DNA of 64,000 bases. It comes from Rhizobium sp. CCGE 510 (lineage in GTDB: Bacteria; Pseudomonadota; Alphaproteobacteria; Rhizobiales; Rhizobiaceae). Below the pieces are notes generated by a model. The model saw nothing but the letters and a program-made list of their open reading frames with translations. It was not told where the DNA came from and ran no database searches. Below, in pieces: positions 55,472-64,000 of the stretch. A program made the translations under genes and the position numbers. Position 1 is the stretch's first letter, and the number at the start of each line of letters is the position of its first letter. Location of the stretch: positions 186,001 to 250,000 of the forward strand of contig NZ_AEYF01000015.1 of assembly GCF_000292525.1 (NCBI RefSeq), in the 5' to 3' direction.

Positions 55472-58400
55472 TCCCTGGTTTCGATGCGAAGAAGCTTGCG
55501 GCCATTGCCGAGCCGCTGACGATCGGCAATGTGCCGTCAGGTCTGGAACCTCTGTTGCTCGCCGAGCTCGCCCGAGCGGGAGAGCCGGTCGCCTATGTCA
55601 TATCAGACGGCCATCGCATGGCCGACCTCGAGCAGATGTTGGGCTTTGTCGCCCCCGATATTCCGGTTCTCACCCTGCCGGCCTGGGACTGCCTGCCTTA
55701 TGACCGCGTTTCGCCGAGTGCCGATACCTCGGCCCGCCGGCTCGCAGCACTCGGCGGCCTCATCGCCCACCGGAAGAAGCCGCATGCGGCCATCGTGCTC
55801 GTCACCGCCAATGCCATGCTGCAGAAGGTGGCGCCGCAGGATGTCATCGAAAGCCTGAGCTTTTCGGCCCGTCCCGGCAACCAGCTGCGCATGGACGATC
55901 TTGCTGGCCGCCTGGAGCGCAACGGCTTTGAGCGTGTCGCAACCGTACGCGAGGTCGGCGAATATGCCGTGCGCGGCGGCATTCTCGATGTTTTCGTGCC
56001 GGGTTCGGAAGAGCCGGTCCGCCTGGATTTCTTCGGCGATACGCTGGAATCGATCCGTAGCTTCGATCCAGGAAGCCAGCGCACGACCGGGCAGGTGCGC
56101 TCCCTCGATCTCAACCCGATGAGCGAGGTGACGCTGACGCCGGACACGATCAGCCGCTTCCGCAAGAATTACCTCTCCGCTTTCGGCGCCACCACGCGCG
56201 ACGACGCGCTCTATCTCGCCGTCTCCGAAGGCCGCCGTTATCCGGGCATGGAGCACTGGCTGCCGCTGTTCTACGAGAAGCTCGATACCGTCTTCGATTA
56301 TCTCAGCGGCTTCCGTATCGCCACCGACCATACGGTGCGTGAAGCGGCCGAAGAGCGCTCCAAGCTGGTCTTCGATTATTACGACGCCCGCCTGAATTCC
56401 GGCCAGCCGGCCAAGGGCCAGATGGCGCAGGGCACGCCCTACAAGCCGGTGACGCCCGGCCAACTCTACCTCGACAGCAAGCTTTTCGCCAAAACCCTCG
56501 ACGCGCTCGGGGCGATCCGCATCAGCCCCTTCAACGAGCATGAGGGCGAGGCGCGCCGCGTCGTCAATATCGACGCCCGTCAGGGCCAGCGCTGGGCTCG
56601 CTCGAACGCCGAAGGCGGCGGCGATGCCGAACGCATCAACATCTTCGACGTCGTCGTCAAACATATCGCCGACCGCCGTGCCGGCGGGGCGAAGGTGCTC
56701 GTCACTGCCTGGACCGAAGGCTCGCTGGAGCGCCTGCTGCAGGTGCTGAACGAGCACGGCCTGGAAAAGGTCAAGCCGATCGAGGCGCTGAAGGATCTCG
56801 GCTCGCTGGCGAGAGGCGAGGCGGCCGCCGCCGTGTTCAGTCTCGAAGCCGGCTTCGAAGCCGGCGACCTCGTCGTCATCGGCGAGCAGGATATTCTCGG
56901 CGACCGCATGGTGCGCCGCTCCAAGCGCCGCAAGCGCGCTGCCGATTTCATCTCGGAAGTCGCAGGCCTCGACGAAGGCTCGATCGTCGTCCACGCCGAA
57001 CACGGCATCGGCCGCTTCATCGGGCTGAGGACCATCGAGGCCGCAGGCGCCCCGCATGCCTGCCTCGAACTGCAATATGCCGACGAGGCCAAGCTCTTCC
57101 TGCCGGTCGAAAATATCGACCTTCTTTCGCGTTATGGCGGTGAGGGCACCGAGGCCCAGCTCGACAAGCTCGGCGGCGGCGCCTGGCAGATGCGCAAGGC
57201 CAAGCTGAAGAAGCGGCTGCTCGATATGGCTGATGCGCTGATCCGCATCGCCGCCGAGCGCCTGACGCGCCATGCGCCGATGCTGACGACGCCGGAAGGC
57301 CTTTACGACGAATTTGCCGCCCGCTTCCCCTATGATGAGACCGAAGACCAGGATGCTGCGATCGAGGCCGTGCGCTCCGATCTCGGCGCCGGCCGGCCGA
57401 TGGACCGCCTCGTTTGCGGCGACGTCGGCTTCGGCAAGACCGAAGTGGCGCTGCGTGCCGCTTTCGTCGCGGCGATGAACGGCGCCCAGGTCGCCATCGT
57501 CGTGCCGACGACATTGCTCTCCCGCCAGCATTTCAAGACTTTTTCCGAGCGATTCCGCGGCCTGCCGGTGCGCATCCAGCAGGCGTCGCGCCTGGTTGGA
57601 GCCAAGGAACTGGCGCTGACCAAGAAGGAAGTCGCCGAAGGCAAGACCGATATCGTCGTCGGCACCCATGCGCTGCTCGGCGCCGGCATCAAGTTCGCCA
57701 ATCTCGGCCTGCTTGTTATCGATGAGGAGCAGCATTTCGGCGTCAAGCACAAGGAGCGGCTGAAGGAGCTGAAGAGCGACGTGCATGTGCTGACGCTGTC
57801 GGCAACGCCGATCCCGCGTACGCTGCAGCTTGCGATGACCGGCGTGCGCGAACTGTCGCTGATCACCACGCCGCCGGTCGACCGCATGGCGGTGCGCACC
57901 TTCATCTCGCCTTTCGACAGTCTGATCATCCGCGAGACGCTGATGCGCGAGCATTACCGCGGCGGCCAGAGCTTCTATGTCTGCCCGCGGCTTGCCGACC
58001 TGGAGGATGTGCATGCCTTCCTGCAGTCGGATTTGCCGGAGCTGAAGGTCGCCGTCGCCCATGGCCAGATGCCGGCCGGCGAACTCGAAGACATCATGAA
58101 TGCCTTTTATGAAGGCCGTTACGACGTGCTGCTGTCGACCACCATCGTCGAATCCGGCCTCGACGTACCCACAGCCAACACGCTGATCGTCCACCGCGCC
58201 GATATGTTCGGCCTTGCCCAGCTCTATCAGCTGCGCGGCCGCGTCGGCCGCTCGAAGGTGCGCGCCTTCGCGCTCTTCACCCTGCCTGTCAACAAGGTGC
58301 TGACGGCCACCGCTGAGCGCCGGCTGAAGGTGCTGCAATCGCTGGATACGCTCGGCGCCGGCTTCCAGCTGGCAAGCCATGATCTCGATATTCGCGGCGC

Positions 58401-58971
58401 CGGCAACCTGCTCGGCGAAGAGCAGTCGGGCCACATCAAGGAGGTCGGCTTCGAACTTTATCAGCAGATGCTGGAAGAGGCGGTCGCCGAGGTCAAAGGT
58501 GTCGACGAGATCCACGATACCGGCTGGTCGCCACAGATATCGGTTGGCACGACGGTGATGATCCCGGAGGGCTACGTTCCCGACCTGCACCTACGCATGG
58601 CGCTCTACCGCCGTCTTGGCGAAATCACCGAACTCAAGGAGATCGACGGCTTCGGCGCCGAGATGATCGACCGCTTCGGGCCGATGCCGATCGAGGTCCA
58701 GCACCTGCTGAAGATCGTCTACATCAAGTCGCTCTGCCGCACCGCCAATGTCGAAAAGCTCGATGCCGGCCCGAAGGGCGTCGTCGTGCAGTTCCGTAAC
58801 AAGGAATTCCCCAACCCGGCAAACCTCGTCGGCTATATCGGCAAGCAGGGCGCGATGGCGAAGATCCGCCCCGACCACAGCCTGTTCCTGACCCGCGACC
58901 TGCCGACCCCGGAAAAACGCCTGCAGGGCGCTGCCGTTATCATGACGCAACTGGCCGAGATGGCGAAATAG
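55468..58971 (+). CDS. mfd: Transcription-repair coupling factor Mfd
   Basis: Mfd removes RNA polymerase stalled at DNA lesions and recruits UvrA. The 1167-aa protein has the full domain order. The UvrB-homology N-terminus carries LPAWDCLPYDRVSPSADTSARRLAAL. The RNA-polymerase-interacting (CarD-like) domain is at about 500-580 (LDEGSIVVHAEHGIGRFIGL). The translocase domains carry Walker A GDVGFGKT (651-658), DEEQHFG (752-758) and TATPIPRTL, and the C-terminal TRCF domain follows. It is coupled to sdhE and followed 16 bp later by the OsmC gene. Confidence 0.97.
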   Translation: MIPGFDAKKLAAIAEPLTIGNVPSGLEPLLLAELARAGEPVAYVISDGHRMADLEQMLGFVAPDIPVLTLPAWDCLPYDRVSPSADTSARRLAALGGLIAHRKKPHAAIVLVTANAMLQKVAPQDVIESLSFSARPGNQLRMDDLAGRLERNGFERVATVREVGEYAVRGGILDVFVPGSEEPVRLDFFGDTLESIRSFDPGSQRTTGQVRSLDLNPMSEVTLTPDTISRFRKNYLSAFGATTRDDALYLAVSEGRRYPGMEHWLPLFYEKLDTVFDYLSGFRIATDHTVREAAEERSKLVFDYYDARLNSGQPAKGQMAQGTPYKPVTPGQLYLDSKLFAKTLDALGAIRISPFNEHEGEARRVVNIDARQGQRWARSNAEGGGDAERINIFDVVVKHIADRRAGGAKVLVTAWTEGSLERLLQVLNEHGLEKVKPIEALKDLGSLARGEAAAAVFSLEAGFEAGDLVVIGEQDILGDRMVRRSKRRKRAADFISEVAGLDEGSIVVHAEHGIGRFIGLRTIEAAGAPHACLELQYADEAKLFLPVENIDLLSRYGGEGTEAQLDKLGGGAWQMRKAKLKKRLLDMADALIRIAAERLTRHAPMLTTPEGLYDEFAARFPYDETEDQDAAIEAVRSDLGAGRPMDRLVCGDVGFGKTEVALRAAFVAAMNGAQVAIVVPTTLLSRQHFKTFSERFRGLPVRIQQASRLVGAKELALTKKEVAEGKTDIVVGTHALLGAGIKFANLGLLVIDEEQHFGVKHKERLKELKSDVHVLTLSATPIPRTLQLAMTGVRELSLITTPPVDRMAVRTFISPFDSLIIRETLMREHYRGGQSFYVCPRLADLEDVHAFLQSDLPELKVAVAHGQMPAGELEDIMNAFYEGRYDVLLSTTIVESGLDVPTANTLIVHRADMFGLAQLYQLRGRVGRSKVRAFALFTLPVNKVLTATAERRLKVLQSLDTLGAGFQLASHDLDIRGAGNLLGEEQSGHIKEVGFELYQQMLEEAVAEVKGVDEIHDTGWSPQISVGTTVMIPEGYVPDLHLRMALYRRLGEITELKEIDGFGAEMIDRFGPMPIEVQHLLKIVYIKSLCRTANVEKLDAGPKGVVVQFRNKEFPNPANLVGYIGKQGAMAKIRPDHSLFLTRDLPTPEKRLQGAAVIMTQLAEMAK

Positions 58972-58987
58972 ACCGAGGGAGACGGGC

Positions 58988-59455
58988 GTGGCTACATACG
59001 GCGCAACGATCGCCTGGCAGCGAGACGGCGAGACCTTCACCGATACCCGCTACAGCCGCGCCCATCGCTGGACCTTCGACGGCGGCATCGAGGTGCGGGC
59101 GTCCTCCTCGGCGCATGTCGTTCCGCTGCCCTATTCGGTCGAAGACGCCGTCGATCCGGAAGAGGCTTTCGTCGCCTCGCTCTCCAGCTGTCACATGCTC
59201 TGGTTCCTGTCGATTGCCGCAAAGCAGCGATTCTGCGTCGACAGCTACACCGATGCCGCCGAGGGCATCATGGAGAGGAATGCCGAAGGCCGTCTCGCCA
59301 TCACCGTCGTGACGCTGAGACCGCATGTCGTCTTCTCCGGCGACAAGCAGCCCTCCCGAAGCGAACTCGAAACCCTGCACCATCGCGCCCACGACGAATG
59401 CTTCATCGCCAATTCGGTGAAGACCGAGGTGCGTTGCGTTCCGGTTTTGGGCTAA
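58988..59455 (+). CDS. OsmC/Ohr-family protein
   Basis: A 155-aa OsmC-fold protein with the two redox cysteines C68 (SLSSCHMLWFL) and C138 (HDECFIANSV), as in thiol-dependent peroxidases that act on organic hydroperoxides. It is closer to the OsmC-like (YhfA/general) branch than to Ohr in length and sequence. A GTG start at 58988 with GGGAGACGG upstream is the most suitable. It follows mfd by 16 bp and may be cotranscribed. Confidence 0.88.
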   Translation: MATYGATIAWQRDGETFTDTRYSRAHRWTFDGGIEVRASSSAHVVPLPYSVEDAVDPEEAFVASLSSCHMLWFLSIAAKQRFCVDSYTDAAEGIMERNAEGRLAITVVTLRPHVVFSGDKQPSRSELETLHHRAHDECFIANSVKTEVRCVPVLG

Positions 59456-59573
59456 GTGGGAGCCGTTATCAGGCAAGAAACCCTATAACTTCGCGTTGCA
59501 GGGAAGCTGGAATGCGCTGCTCATTCAGGTCCCTTGATATGATTCGTCAGCTGAAGAGCCGGATTGCGTACAA

Positions 59574-60527
59574 TTAGCGGTCCGATGCTAAGGTACTAAA
59601 TCCACTACGTGTTTTCCCTGGATAAAATTGGACGCTGCCGCCACGGGAAATATATAACACAAAGGCTATGCTGAAGCCCGCAACACCAATTCCAGCAACC
59701 AAATCGACCACATAGTGGCCGCCTTCGGTGATGGCGGACAGCAGCATCAATGCATTCAAGAAGATCATCGGAAATCGAATCCATCTTATTATCCAAGCGC
59801 CCCAACTGCACAATACAGCCACCGCCGCGTGGACCGACGGGAAAGAGATGATGCCGCTTGCATACTGTAATTGCAGGATAAAATTTGGGTCATCCCTGAC
59901 GGCTACGATTTGAGGGACGTATTCCACGCCGAGCATGCCATTGATATTTTTGAGATCGTGGGGACTGACTGCAAAATCAGTGTAGGTTCCGAGCGCGGGA
60001 TACCAAATGGTGATGATGCTCGCGATGACACAAATAAGGCCGTATGTGCCGACGATCTGATACGCGCGAGCGCGTTGACCGCATAGGCTTAACAGCACCG
60101 GAAGAAATAAAAGCTGAAGGTGGAATGTTTGATAAGCAAAGGTCAATGATTTTGCGAGCAGCGGATTTGTGTCGAAAAAAGCAATCAAGCTCAACCAATC
60201 GATACCGAGACGGCGATCCAATTGTAGAAGCTGTTGATCCTGCAGAGGTTGCTTCAGAGCAAAAGCAACGTAGGTGGACACTACAAGTGGCGCAGTTAGC
60301 AATACACCGAAGCCGGTGCATTCTACGATGCATTTCAGAGACGGGATTCTACGCCAATGGCAAAGCGGGCCGAGGACCATGAGGAAAACCAGAGCGGCGC
60401 CGATTGGCTGGGCGAAGCCTCTTAGATCCACCGATAGGCCAACGAACCAGGCCAGTATTGGGACGATGGCATAGGCGCATCCGGTAAGACCTATTAAAAA
60501 GCCTCGCGCTCTGGATGTATCGGACAT
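59574..60527 (-). CDS. PAP2-superfamily membrane phosphatase
   Basis: A 317-aa integral membrane protein with the PAP2 active-site motifs near the C-terminus: SFPSVHAA with H233, and EGGHYVVDLVAG with H271 and D275. The upstream charged motif is less clear. Six to seven membrane spans are visible. It resembles the AUR1/inositol-phosphorylceramide-synthase-like group and phosphatidic-acid phosphatases; the substrate is unknown. AAGGAT precedes the ATG at 60527. The gene is visibly richer in A+T than its neighbours, with codons such as AAA, ATA and TTG being common, so it may have been acquired. Confidence 0.85.
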   Translation of the reverse strand: MSDTSRARGFLIGLTGCAYAIVPILAWFVGLSVDLRGFAQPIGAALVFLMVLGPLCHWRRIPSLKCIVECTGFGVLLTAPLVVSTYVAFALKQPLQDQQLLQLDRRLGIDWLSLIAFFDTNPLLAKSLTFAYQTFHLQLLFLPVLLSLCGQRARAYQIVGTYGLICVIASIITIWYPALGTYTDFAVSPHDLKNINGMLGVEYVPQIVAVRDDPNFILQLQYASGIISFPSVHAAVAVLCSWGAWIIRWIRFPMIFLNALMLLSAITEGGHYVVDLVAGIGVAGFSIAFVLYISRGGSVQFYPGKTRSGFSTLASDR

Positions 60528-60857
60528 GGGATCCTTATAATGCATCCCTAAGCAGTATCAACCAGAGGTTAAGTTTTCGTGCATTTGATAGTCGTCGGAC
60601 GCCTGTCTGCAACCCTGATGAGGTATTTCTGGGAGAGGATGAAGCTCGAAACCAGCCCGTTCGAATGCGCCATGATCGTTCGCTGTCGGTGGATAATGAT
60701 GATATCCTTCGATGAAGGCCGGGAACGGTAGCCGACCCGTTGTGATGCAGATAGGCTCAGGCAGGCGCCACTTGCAGGACGGCGCGCTTGAGCATTGCGA
60801 AATCCTCGGCCCAGCTTTGTCGCTGCTCTTAAATCTCGACCCGCATGGCCGGCGGTA
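60528..60857. other. Intergenic region, no intact gene recognised
   Basis: About 330 bases between the PAP2 and FrnE-like genes. On the minus strand (about 60755-60835) a short frame ends with EQRQSWAEDFAMLKRAVLQV and a natural-looking stop, preceded by an in-frame TAA. It could be the decayed tail of a gene, but I cannot name it. The remainder shows no coding pattern; the right-hand part should hold the terminator of the FrnE-like gene, but no clear stem was found. Confidence 0.4.
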
Positions 60858-61529
60858 TTAGTTCAGCCCCGACCGCGCCTCGGCCTTCGCCTTGGCGATA
60901 TCGCGCAACGCGTTTGCCAGCACGTCGGGCGTCTGGGCGCCGCTGACGGCGTATTGCTGGTCGAAGATGAAGAACGGCACACCGTTGACGCCCATCTCCT
61001 GGGCTGCGGTGATCTCGGCAATAATGAGATCATGGTCGGCATCGGAGGCGAGCAGCGAGGCGATAACCGAGCGGTCGAGGCCGGCCTTCTCGGCGATATC
61101 GAGCAGCACCGCGTGGTCGCCGACATTGCGGCCTTCCTCAAAATTCGCCGTGAACAGGGCGGCAACGACCTTGTCCTGCTTCTCGCGGCCTTCGATCAGC
61201 GCCCAGTGGATCAGCCGATGGGCGTCGAGCGTGTTCGGGCCGATCTTGATCGCTTCGAAATCGAAGGCGATGCCGACCTCACGCCCTAAATCAGTGAGCA
61301 TCTTATGGGCCTGCGCCACCCGTTCTTCGCCGCCGAGCTTCTCCGCCAGCGCCTTCTTCTGGTCGACACCCTCCTTGGGGAAGTCGGGATTGAGCCGGTA
61401 CGGACGCCAGTTGATATCAACGCCGATTTGGTCCTGCACCTCGGCGATGGCGAGATCCAGCCGCGCTTTGCCGAGATAGCACCAGGGGCAGACGACATCC
61501 GAGACGACGTCGATGGTGATACGCTCCAT
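60858..61529 (-). CDS. DsbA-family oxidoreductase, FrnE-like
   Basis: A 223-aa thioredoxin-fold protein with an inserted helical domain. The redox motif CPWC is at residues 14-17 in VSDVVCPWCYLGKARLD, and the cis-proline loop is GVNGVPFFIFDQQYAVSGAQ near residue 185. There is no signal peptide, so it is cytoplasmic, as FrnE/2-hydroxychromene-2-carboxylate-isomerase relatives are. It is a likely disulphide isomerase or stress protein. It is transcribed leftward, 63 bp downstream of the solute-binding-protein gene. Confidence 0.9.
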   Translation of the reverse strand: MERITIDVVSDVVCPWCYLGKARLDLAIAEVQDQIGVDINWRPYRLNPDFPKEGVDQKKALAEKLGGEERVAQAHKMLTDLGREVGIAFDFEAIKIGPNTLDAHRLIHWALIEGREKQDKVVAALFTANFEEGRNVGDHAVLLDIAEKAGLDRSVIASLLASDADHDLIIAEITAAQEMGVNGVPFFIFDQQYAVSGAQTPDVLANALRDIAKAKAEARSGLN

Positions 61530-61592
61530 GATAATTTTCCTTATTCTATCCGTCTCAGAACGGAGAATTTCAGCCGGCCCGATTCGGCTTTC

Positions 61593-63395
61593 TTACTGCA
61601 CGCTCGTATCCCACCAGACCGGCAACTGATAGCCATTGAGCGGCACGCTGTCGGGATGGCCGATGCGCTTGCTGCGCGCCACCCATTGCTGGTCGATATG
61701 GTAGAGCGGCAGCACGTAATGGCCGGAAAGCAGCAGCCGGTCGTAGGCGCGCACCGCTGCGGTGAAATCCTCGGCAGAGCGCGCCCTGAGCAGATGGTCG
61801 ATCAGCGTATCGATATCGGGATCGGCGACACCGGCGAAACTGTCGGTGCCCTCGCGGGTCTTGGAGGCCGAAGACCAGCGGCCGAGCTGTTCGTTTCCAG
61901 GCGACAGTGACGAAGTGTAGGACTTCATGATCATGTCGTAGTCGAAGCTGTTCGTCCGGCTCTGATATTGCGAATCGTCGACCGTGCGAATCGAAGCGGC
62001 AATGCCGATCGTCTGCAGCGATCGCTGATAGGCAACGGCGAGCTTCTCCTGGTCGGCATTCTGCGTCATGATTTCAAAGGCGAGCTGGCGGCCGGAGGCA
62101 TCCACCATCTTGCCGCCCTGGATCGCATAGCCGCCCTCTTTCAACAATCCAACAGCCTGTTTCAGCACATTGCGGTCGCGGCCGGAGCCGTCGGTGACCG
62201 GCAGCTTATAGGTGCCGTCGAGAATGTCAGGTGCGATTTTGCTCTTGATCGGCCCGAGCAGGGCAAGCTCGGCGGCATTGGCGGGTACGCCGAAGCTTGA
62301 CAGCTCGGAGTTCTGCCAGAAGCTCTGGGTCCGCTTGTAGGCACTGGAATAAAGGTTCTTGTTTGCCCATTCGAAATCGAACACCAGCGACAGGCCTTCC
62401 CGCACTTTGAGATCGGCAAAGATCGGCCGGCGCGTGTTGAACACGAAGCCGAGCATGCCGCTCGGCAGTTTCGGCGTTGCCACGTCCTTGACGACAGAGC
62501 CCGAGGTGACGGCGGGGAAATTATAGGCATTGGCCCAATGGCCGGGATTGCCGTCGGGATAGACGTCGACATCACCCTTCTTGAAAGCCTCGAACAGCGT
62601 CGTATCCTGCAGGAAATACTGGACGGTGATCGTGTCGTAATTATCGGTGCCGACCTTGGCCGGAATGTCCTTGCCCCAGTAATTCGGATCACGTTCATAG
62701 GTGATGCTCTCGCCGGGCTTCACAGTCTTCACCTTGTAGGGACCGGATCCCACAGGCGGCGTCAGTGACGAACGGTCGAAGGTTTCCGGATCGATCGCAT
62801 GTTTCGGCAGAACCGGGAAAAGGCCGAAGATCAAAGGCGTCTCCCGGTCGGCCTTCTCGTTGAAGGTGAAGCGCACGCTGTGTTCGCCGACCTTCTCCAT
62901 CTTGGCGACGACGTTGAGGCGGTTGGCGAAAGGTACGCGGCCCTTGTCGCGCATCAGCTCGAAGCTGAACATCACGTCCTCAGGCGTCACCGGCTGGCCG
63001 TCGGCCCATTTTGCCTTCGGATTGAGGTTGAACTGGATGAAGCTCCTGTCGTCGTCCCATTCGACCGTCTCGGCCAGCAGGCCGTACAGCGTGAAGGGCT
63101 CGTCCCTGGAGCGCTGCATCAGCGATTCGTAGACGAGATTGCCATATTCCGGATCCCACATGCCGCGCGCCGTCGTGCGCATGCTCTTCAGGATGAACGG
63201 GTTGAGGCTGTCGAAGGTGCCAACGACGCCGTAGGTGATCCTGCCGCCCTTCTTCACATCCGGATTGACGTAAGGGAAGTGTTTGTAATCCGCCGGCAAA
63301 GCCGGCTCGCCATGCATCGCGATGCCATGCAGCGGCTCGGCGGCGGCAGCGCCGCACAGCAGCGACAAGACGAGGAAGACGATGATCCGGAGCAT
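61593..63395 (-). CDS. Extracellular solute-binding protein family 5 (YejA-like)
   Basis: A 600-aa periplasmic receptor with a 19-residue signal peptide (LLCGAAAA|EP). The mature start GIAMHGEPALPADYKHFPYVNPDVKKGGRITYG is typical of YejA, the binding component of the microcin C/peptide importer. GTFDSLNPFILK, then SGPYKVKTVKPGESITYERDPNYWGKDI follow. AAGGA precedes the ATG at 63395. No yejBEF permease or ATPase genes are adjacent within the window, so the rest of the system may be elsewhere or further right. It may be cotranscribed with the FrnE-like gene. Confidence 0.9.
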   Translation of the reverse strand: MLRIIVFLVLSLLCGAAAAEPLHGIAMHGEPALPADYKHFPYVNPDVKKGGRITYGVVGTFDSLNPFILKSMRTTARGMWDPEYGNLVYESLMQRSRDEPFTLYGLLAETVEWDDDRSFIQFNLNPKAKWADGQPVTPEDVMFSFELMRDKGRVPFANRLNVVAKMEKVGEHSVRFTFNEKADRETPLIFGLFPVLPKHAIDPETFDRSSLTPPVGSGPYKVKTVKPGESITYERDPNYWGKDIPAKVGTDNYDTITVQYFLQDTTLFEAFKKGDVDVYPDGNPGHWANAYNFPAVTSGSVVKDVATPKLPSGMLGFVFNTRRPIFADLKVREGLSLVFDFEWANKNLYSSAYKRTQSFWQNSELSSFGVPANAAELALLGPIKSKIAPDILDGTYKLPVTDGSGRDRNVLKQAVGLLKEGGYAIQGGKMVDASGRQLAFEIMTQNADQEKLAVAYQRSLQTIGIAASIRTVDDSQYQSRTNSFDYDMIMKSYTSSLSPGNEQLGRWSSASKTREGTDSFAGVADPDIDTLIDHLLRARSAEDFTAAVRAYDRLLLSGHYVLPLYHIDQQWVARSKRIGHPDSVPLNGYQLPVWWDTSVQ

Positions 63396-63679
63396 TCGGC
63401 AATCCTTGAGACCACAAAAACGGGGCATGATTCACCGCGGAGATTATCATGGGGTCGAGCGATTCCAACACGGAGCGCCGAATTCTTTGGCATCGCGACG
63501 AAATGCTCCTCAAATCGCCAAAGAAATGCTGGATATCTTGAACGCTGCGATGTAACAGGTGAACCCGAAGTTTCGGGGTCATGCATTTGCCTTATTTTTT
63601 TAAGAGGTGAGTGCCGAACGACCCGAGGTTGGGGCGGCAAGTCGCCGTCTCGAACGGATATCAGGAGACGGAATTCGTT

Positions 63680-64000
63680 ATGATGTTCAAGTCTGAAAAG
63701 AAAATGCGGGCAGCGCTGTCCGTTCTGGCAGTGATGTTCGGCGCCGCTTCGGCTCCGGTCTCCTCCTTCGCCCAGGAAGCGGCGGCTCCTGCCGATGGCC
63801 AGGCGCAGGCCACCGGCGCGCCGAAGCTCGGCTGGTACAAGACCTGCAGCAAGCAGGAAGACAACGACATCTGTGTTGTCCAGAACCTGATTCTCGCCAA
63901 TGGCGGCCAGCTCGTCACGGCCGTTGGCCTGATCTCGGTTTCCGGCAAGATCAACCGCAAGCTCCTGCAGGTCTCGGTTCCGACGGCTCGCCTGATCCCC
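63680..64000 (+). CDS. Invasion-associated locus B (IalB)-family protein, 5' part
   Basis: The first 107 codons of a periplasmic protein cut off by the window end. A signal peptide covers about residues 1-31 (SSFA|QEAA). The mature part, with GWYKTCSKQEDNDICVVQNL and two cysteines, then LVTAVGLISVSGK, matches the start of IalB-type proteins. In Bartonella, IalB is linked to erythrocyte invasion; in rhizobia the role is unknown. AGGAG lies 13 bp before the ATG at 63680; a second ATG follows at once. It is divergent from the YejA-like gene. Confidence 0.82.
   Translation, partial: MMFKSEKKMRAALSVLAVMFGAASAPVSSFAQEAAAPADGQAQATGAPKLGWYKTCSKQEDNDICVVQNLILANGGQLVTAVGLISVSGKINRKLLQVSVPTARLIP

Noticed and set aside
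55603..58590. A 995-codon open frame antisense to mfd
   Set aside because: It is the complement of a strongly conserved gene in GC-rich DNA, has no domain pattern and low-complexity residue use; Mfd motifs are unambiguous on the other strand.
63535..63600. Possible terminator (CCCGAA-GT-TTCGGG) upstream of the IalB-type gene
   Set aside because: The stem is short with a two-base loop and the T-rich run is 20 bases away; it is not placed after any gene in the reading direction.

Overview
The window reads as a chromosomal or large-replicon segment of a fast-growing Rhizobium (R. leguminosarum / R. etli type). The evidence is the high GC content, a density of ABC uptake systems with GntR, LacI and LysR regulators, a one-step phosphatidylcholine synthase (pcs), the glmU-glmS, recG / sdhE-mfd and IalB-family genes, and rhizobial-type intergenic repeats. 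No rRNA, tRNA, CRISPR array, phage or intact insertion sequence was seen.

Layout. 0-1.1 kb: an orphan CUT1-type (UgpC-like) ATPase whose partners lie outside the window. 1.3-9.3 kb: a sugar-acid module. A GntR/FCD regulator, a mannonate-dehydratase-family enzyme (uxuA) and 5-dehydro-4-deoxyglucarate dehydratase (kdgD) run leftward. A complete dipeptide/oligosaccharide-type (Dpp/Opp) transporter runs rightward, with shared palindromic operator candidates on both sides of the regulator gene. 9.3-17.7 kb: a LacI regulator divergent from an 839-residue protein of unknown activity, followed by a complete CUT1 sugar transporter. 17.7-30.5 kb: an accessory block of electrophile, quinone and lactone chemistry. 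It holds an ACMSD-like amidohydrolase, a lipocalin-like protein, a DJ-1/PfpI protein, an Old Yellow Enzyme, HxlR, a dienelactone-hydrolase-like enzyme, a muconolactone-isomerase-like protein, a flavodoxin-fold protein, two LysR regulators, a double carboxymuconolactone-decarboxylase-fold protein, an aldo/keto reductase and a DUF2255 protein. Gene remnants are scattered through it (alcohol dehydrogenase tail, YafY-type regulator piece, possibly frameshifted lipocalin). Small stress-type ORFs and a GFA protein follow. 30.6-33.9 kb: a MacAB-like tripartite efflux pump. 34.1-35.3 kb: a VOC pseudogene and a GntR regulator.

35.3-38.2 kb: ferredoxin-NADP reductase, pcs and a quinone oxidoreductase. 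38.2-43 kb: a complete BMP-family (probably nucleoside) ABC importer. 43-48.6 kb: a galactofuranose-type CUT2 importer (YtfQ/YtfR/YtfT/YjfF) with its own GntR regulator. 48.7-59.5 kb is the conserved housekeeping core: glmU and glmS for UDP-GlcNAc synthesis, a DUF502 membrane protein, recG convergent with it, then sdhE-mfd and an OsmC protein. 59.5-64 kb: an AT-richer PAP2 membrane phosphatase, a FrnE-like DsbA-fold oxidoreductase, a YejA-like family-5 solute-binding protein, and the start of an IalB-family periplasmic protein cut by the window edge.

The intact systems mostly import and process plant- or soil-derived carbohydrates and nucleosides. The 17.7-30.5 kb block is the least conventional part. 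It combines several folds known from beta-ketoadipate-type aromatic catabolism with old-yellow-enzyme and quinone-reductase chemistry, but has no ring-cleaving dioxygenase. A three-copy, roughly 100-bp intergenic repeat is recognisable at 13.1, 44.1 and 48.6 kb.
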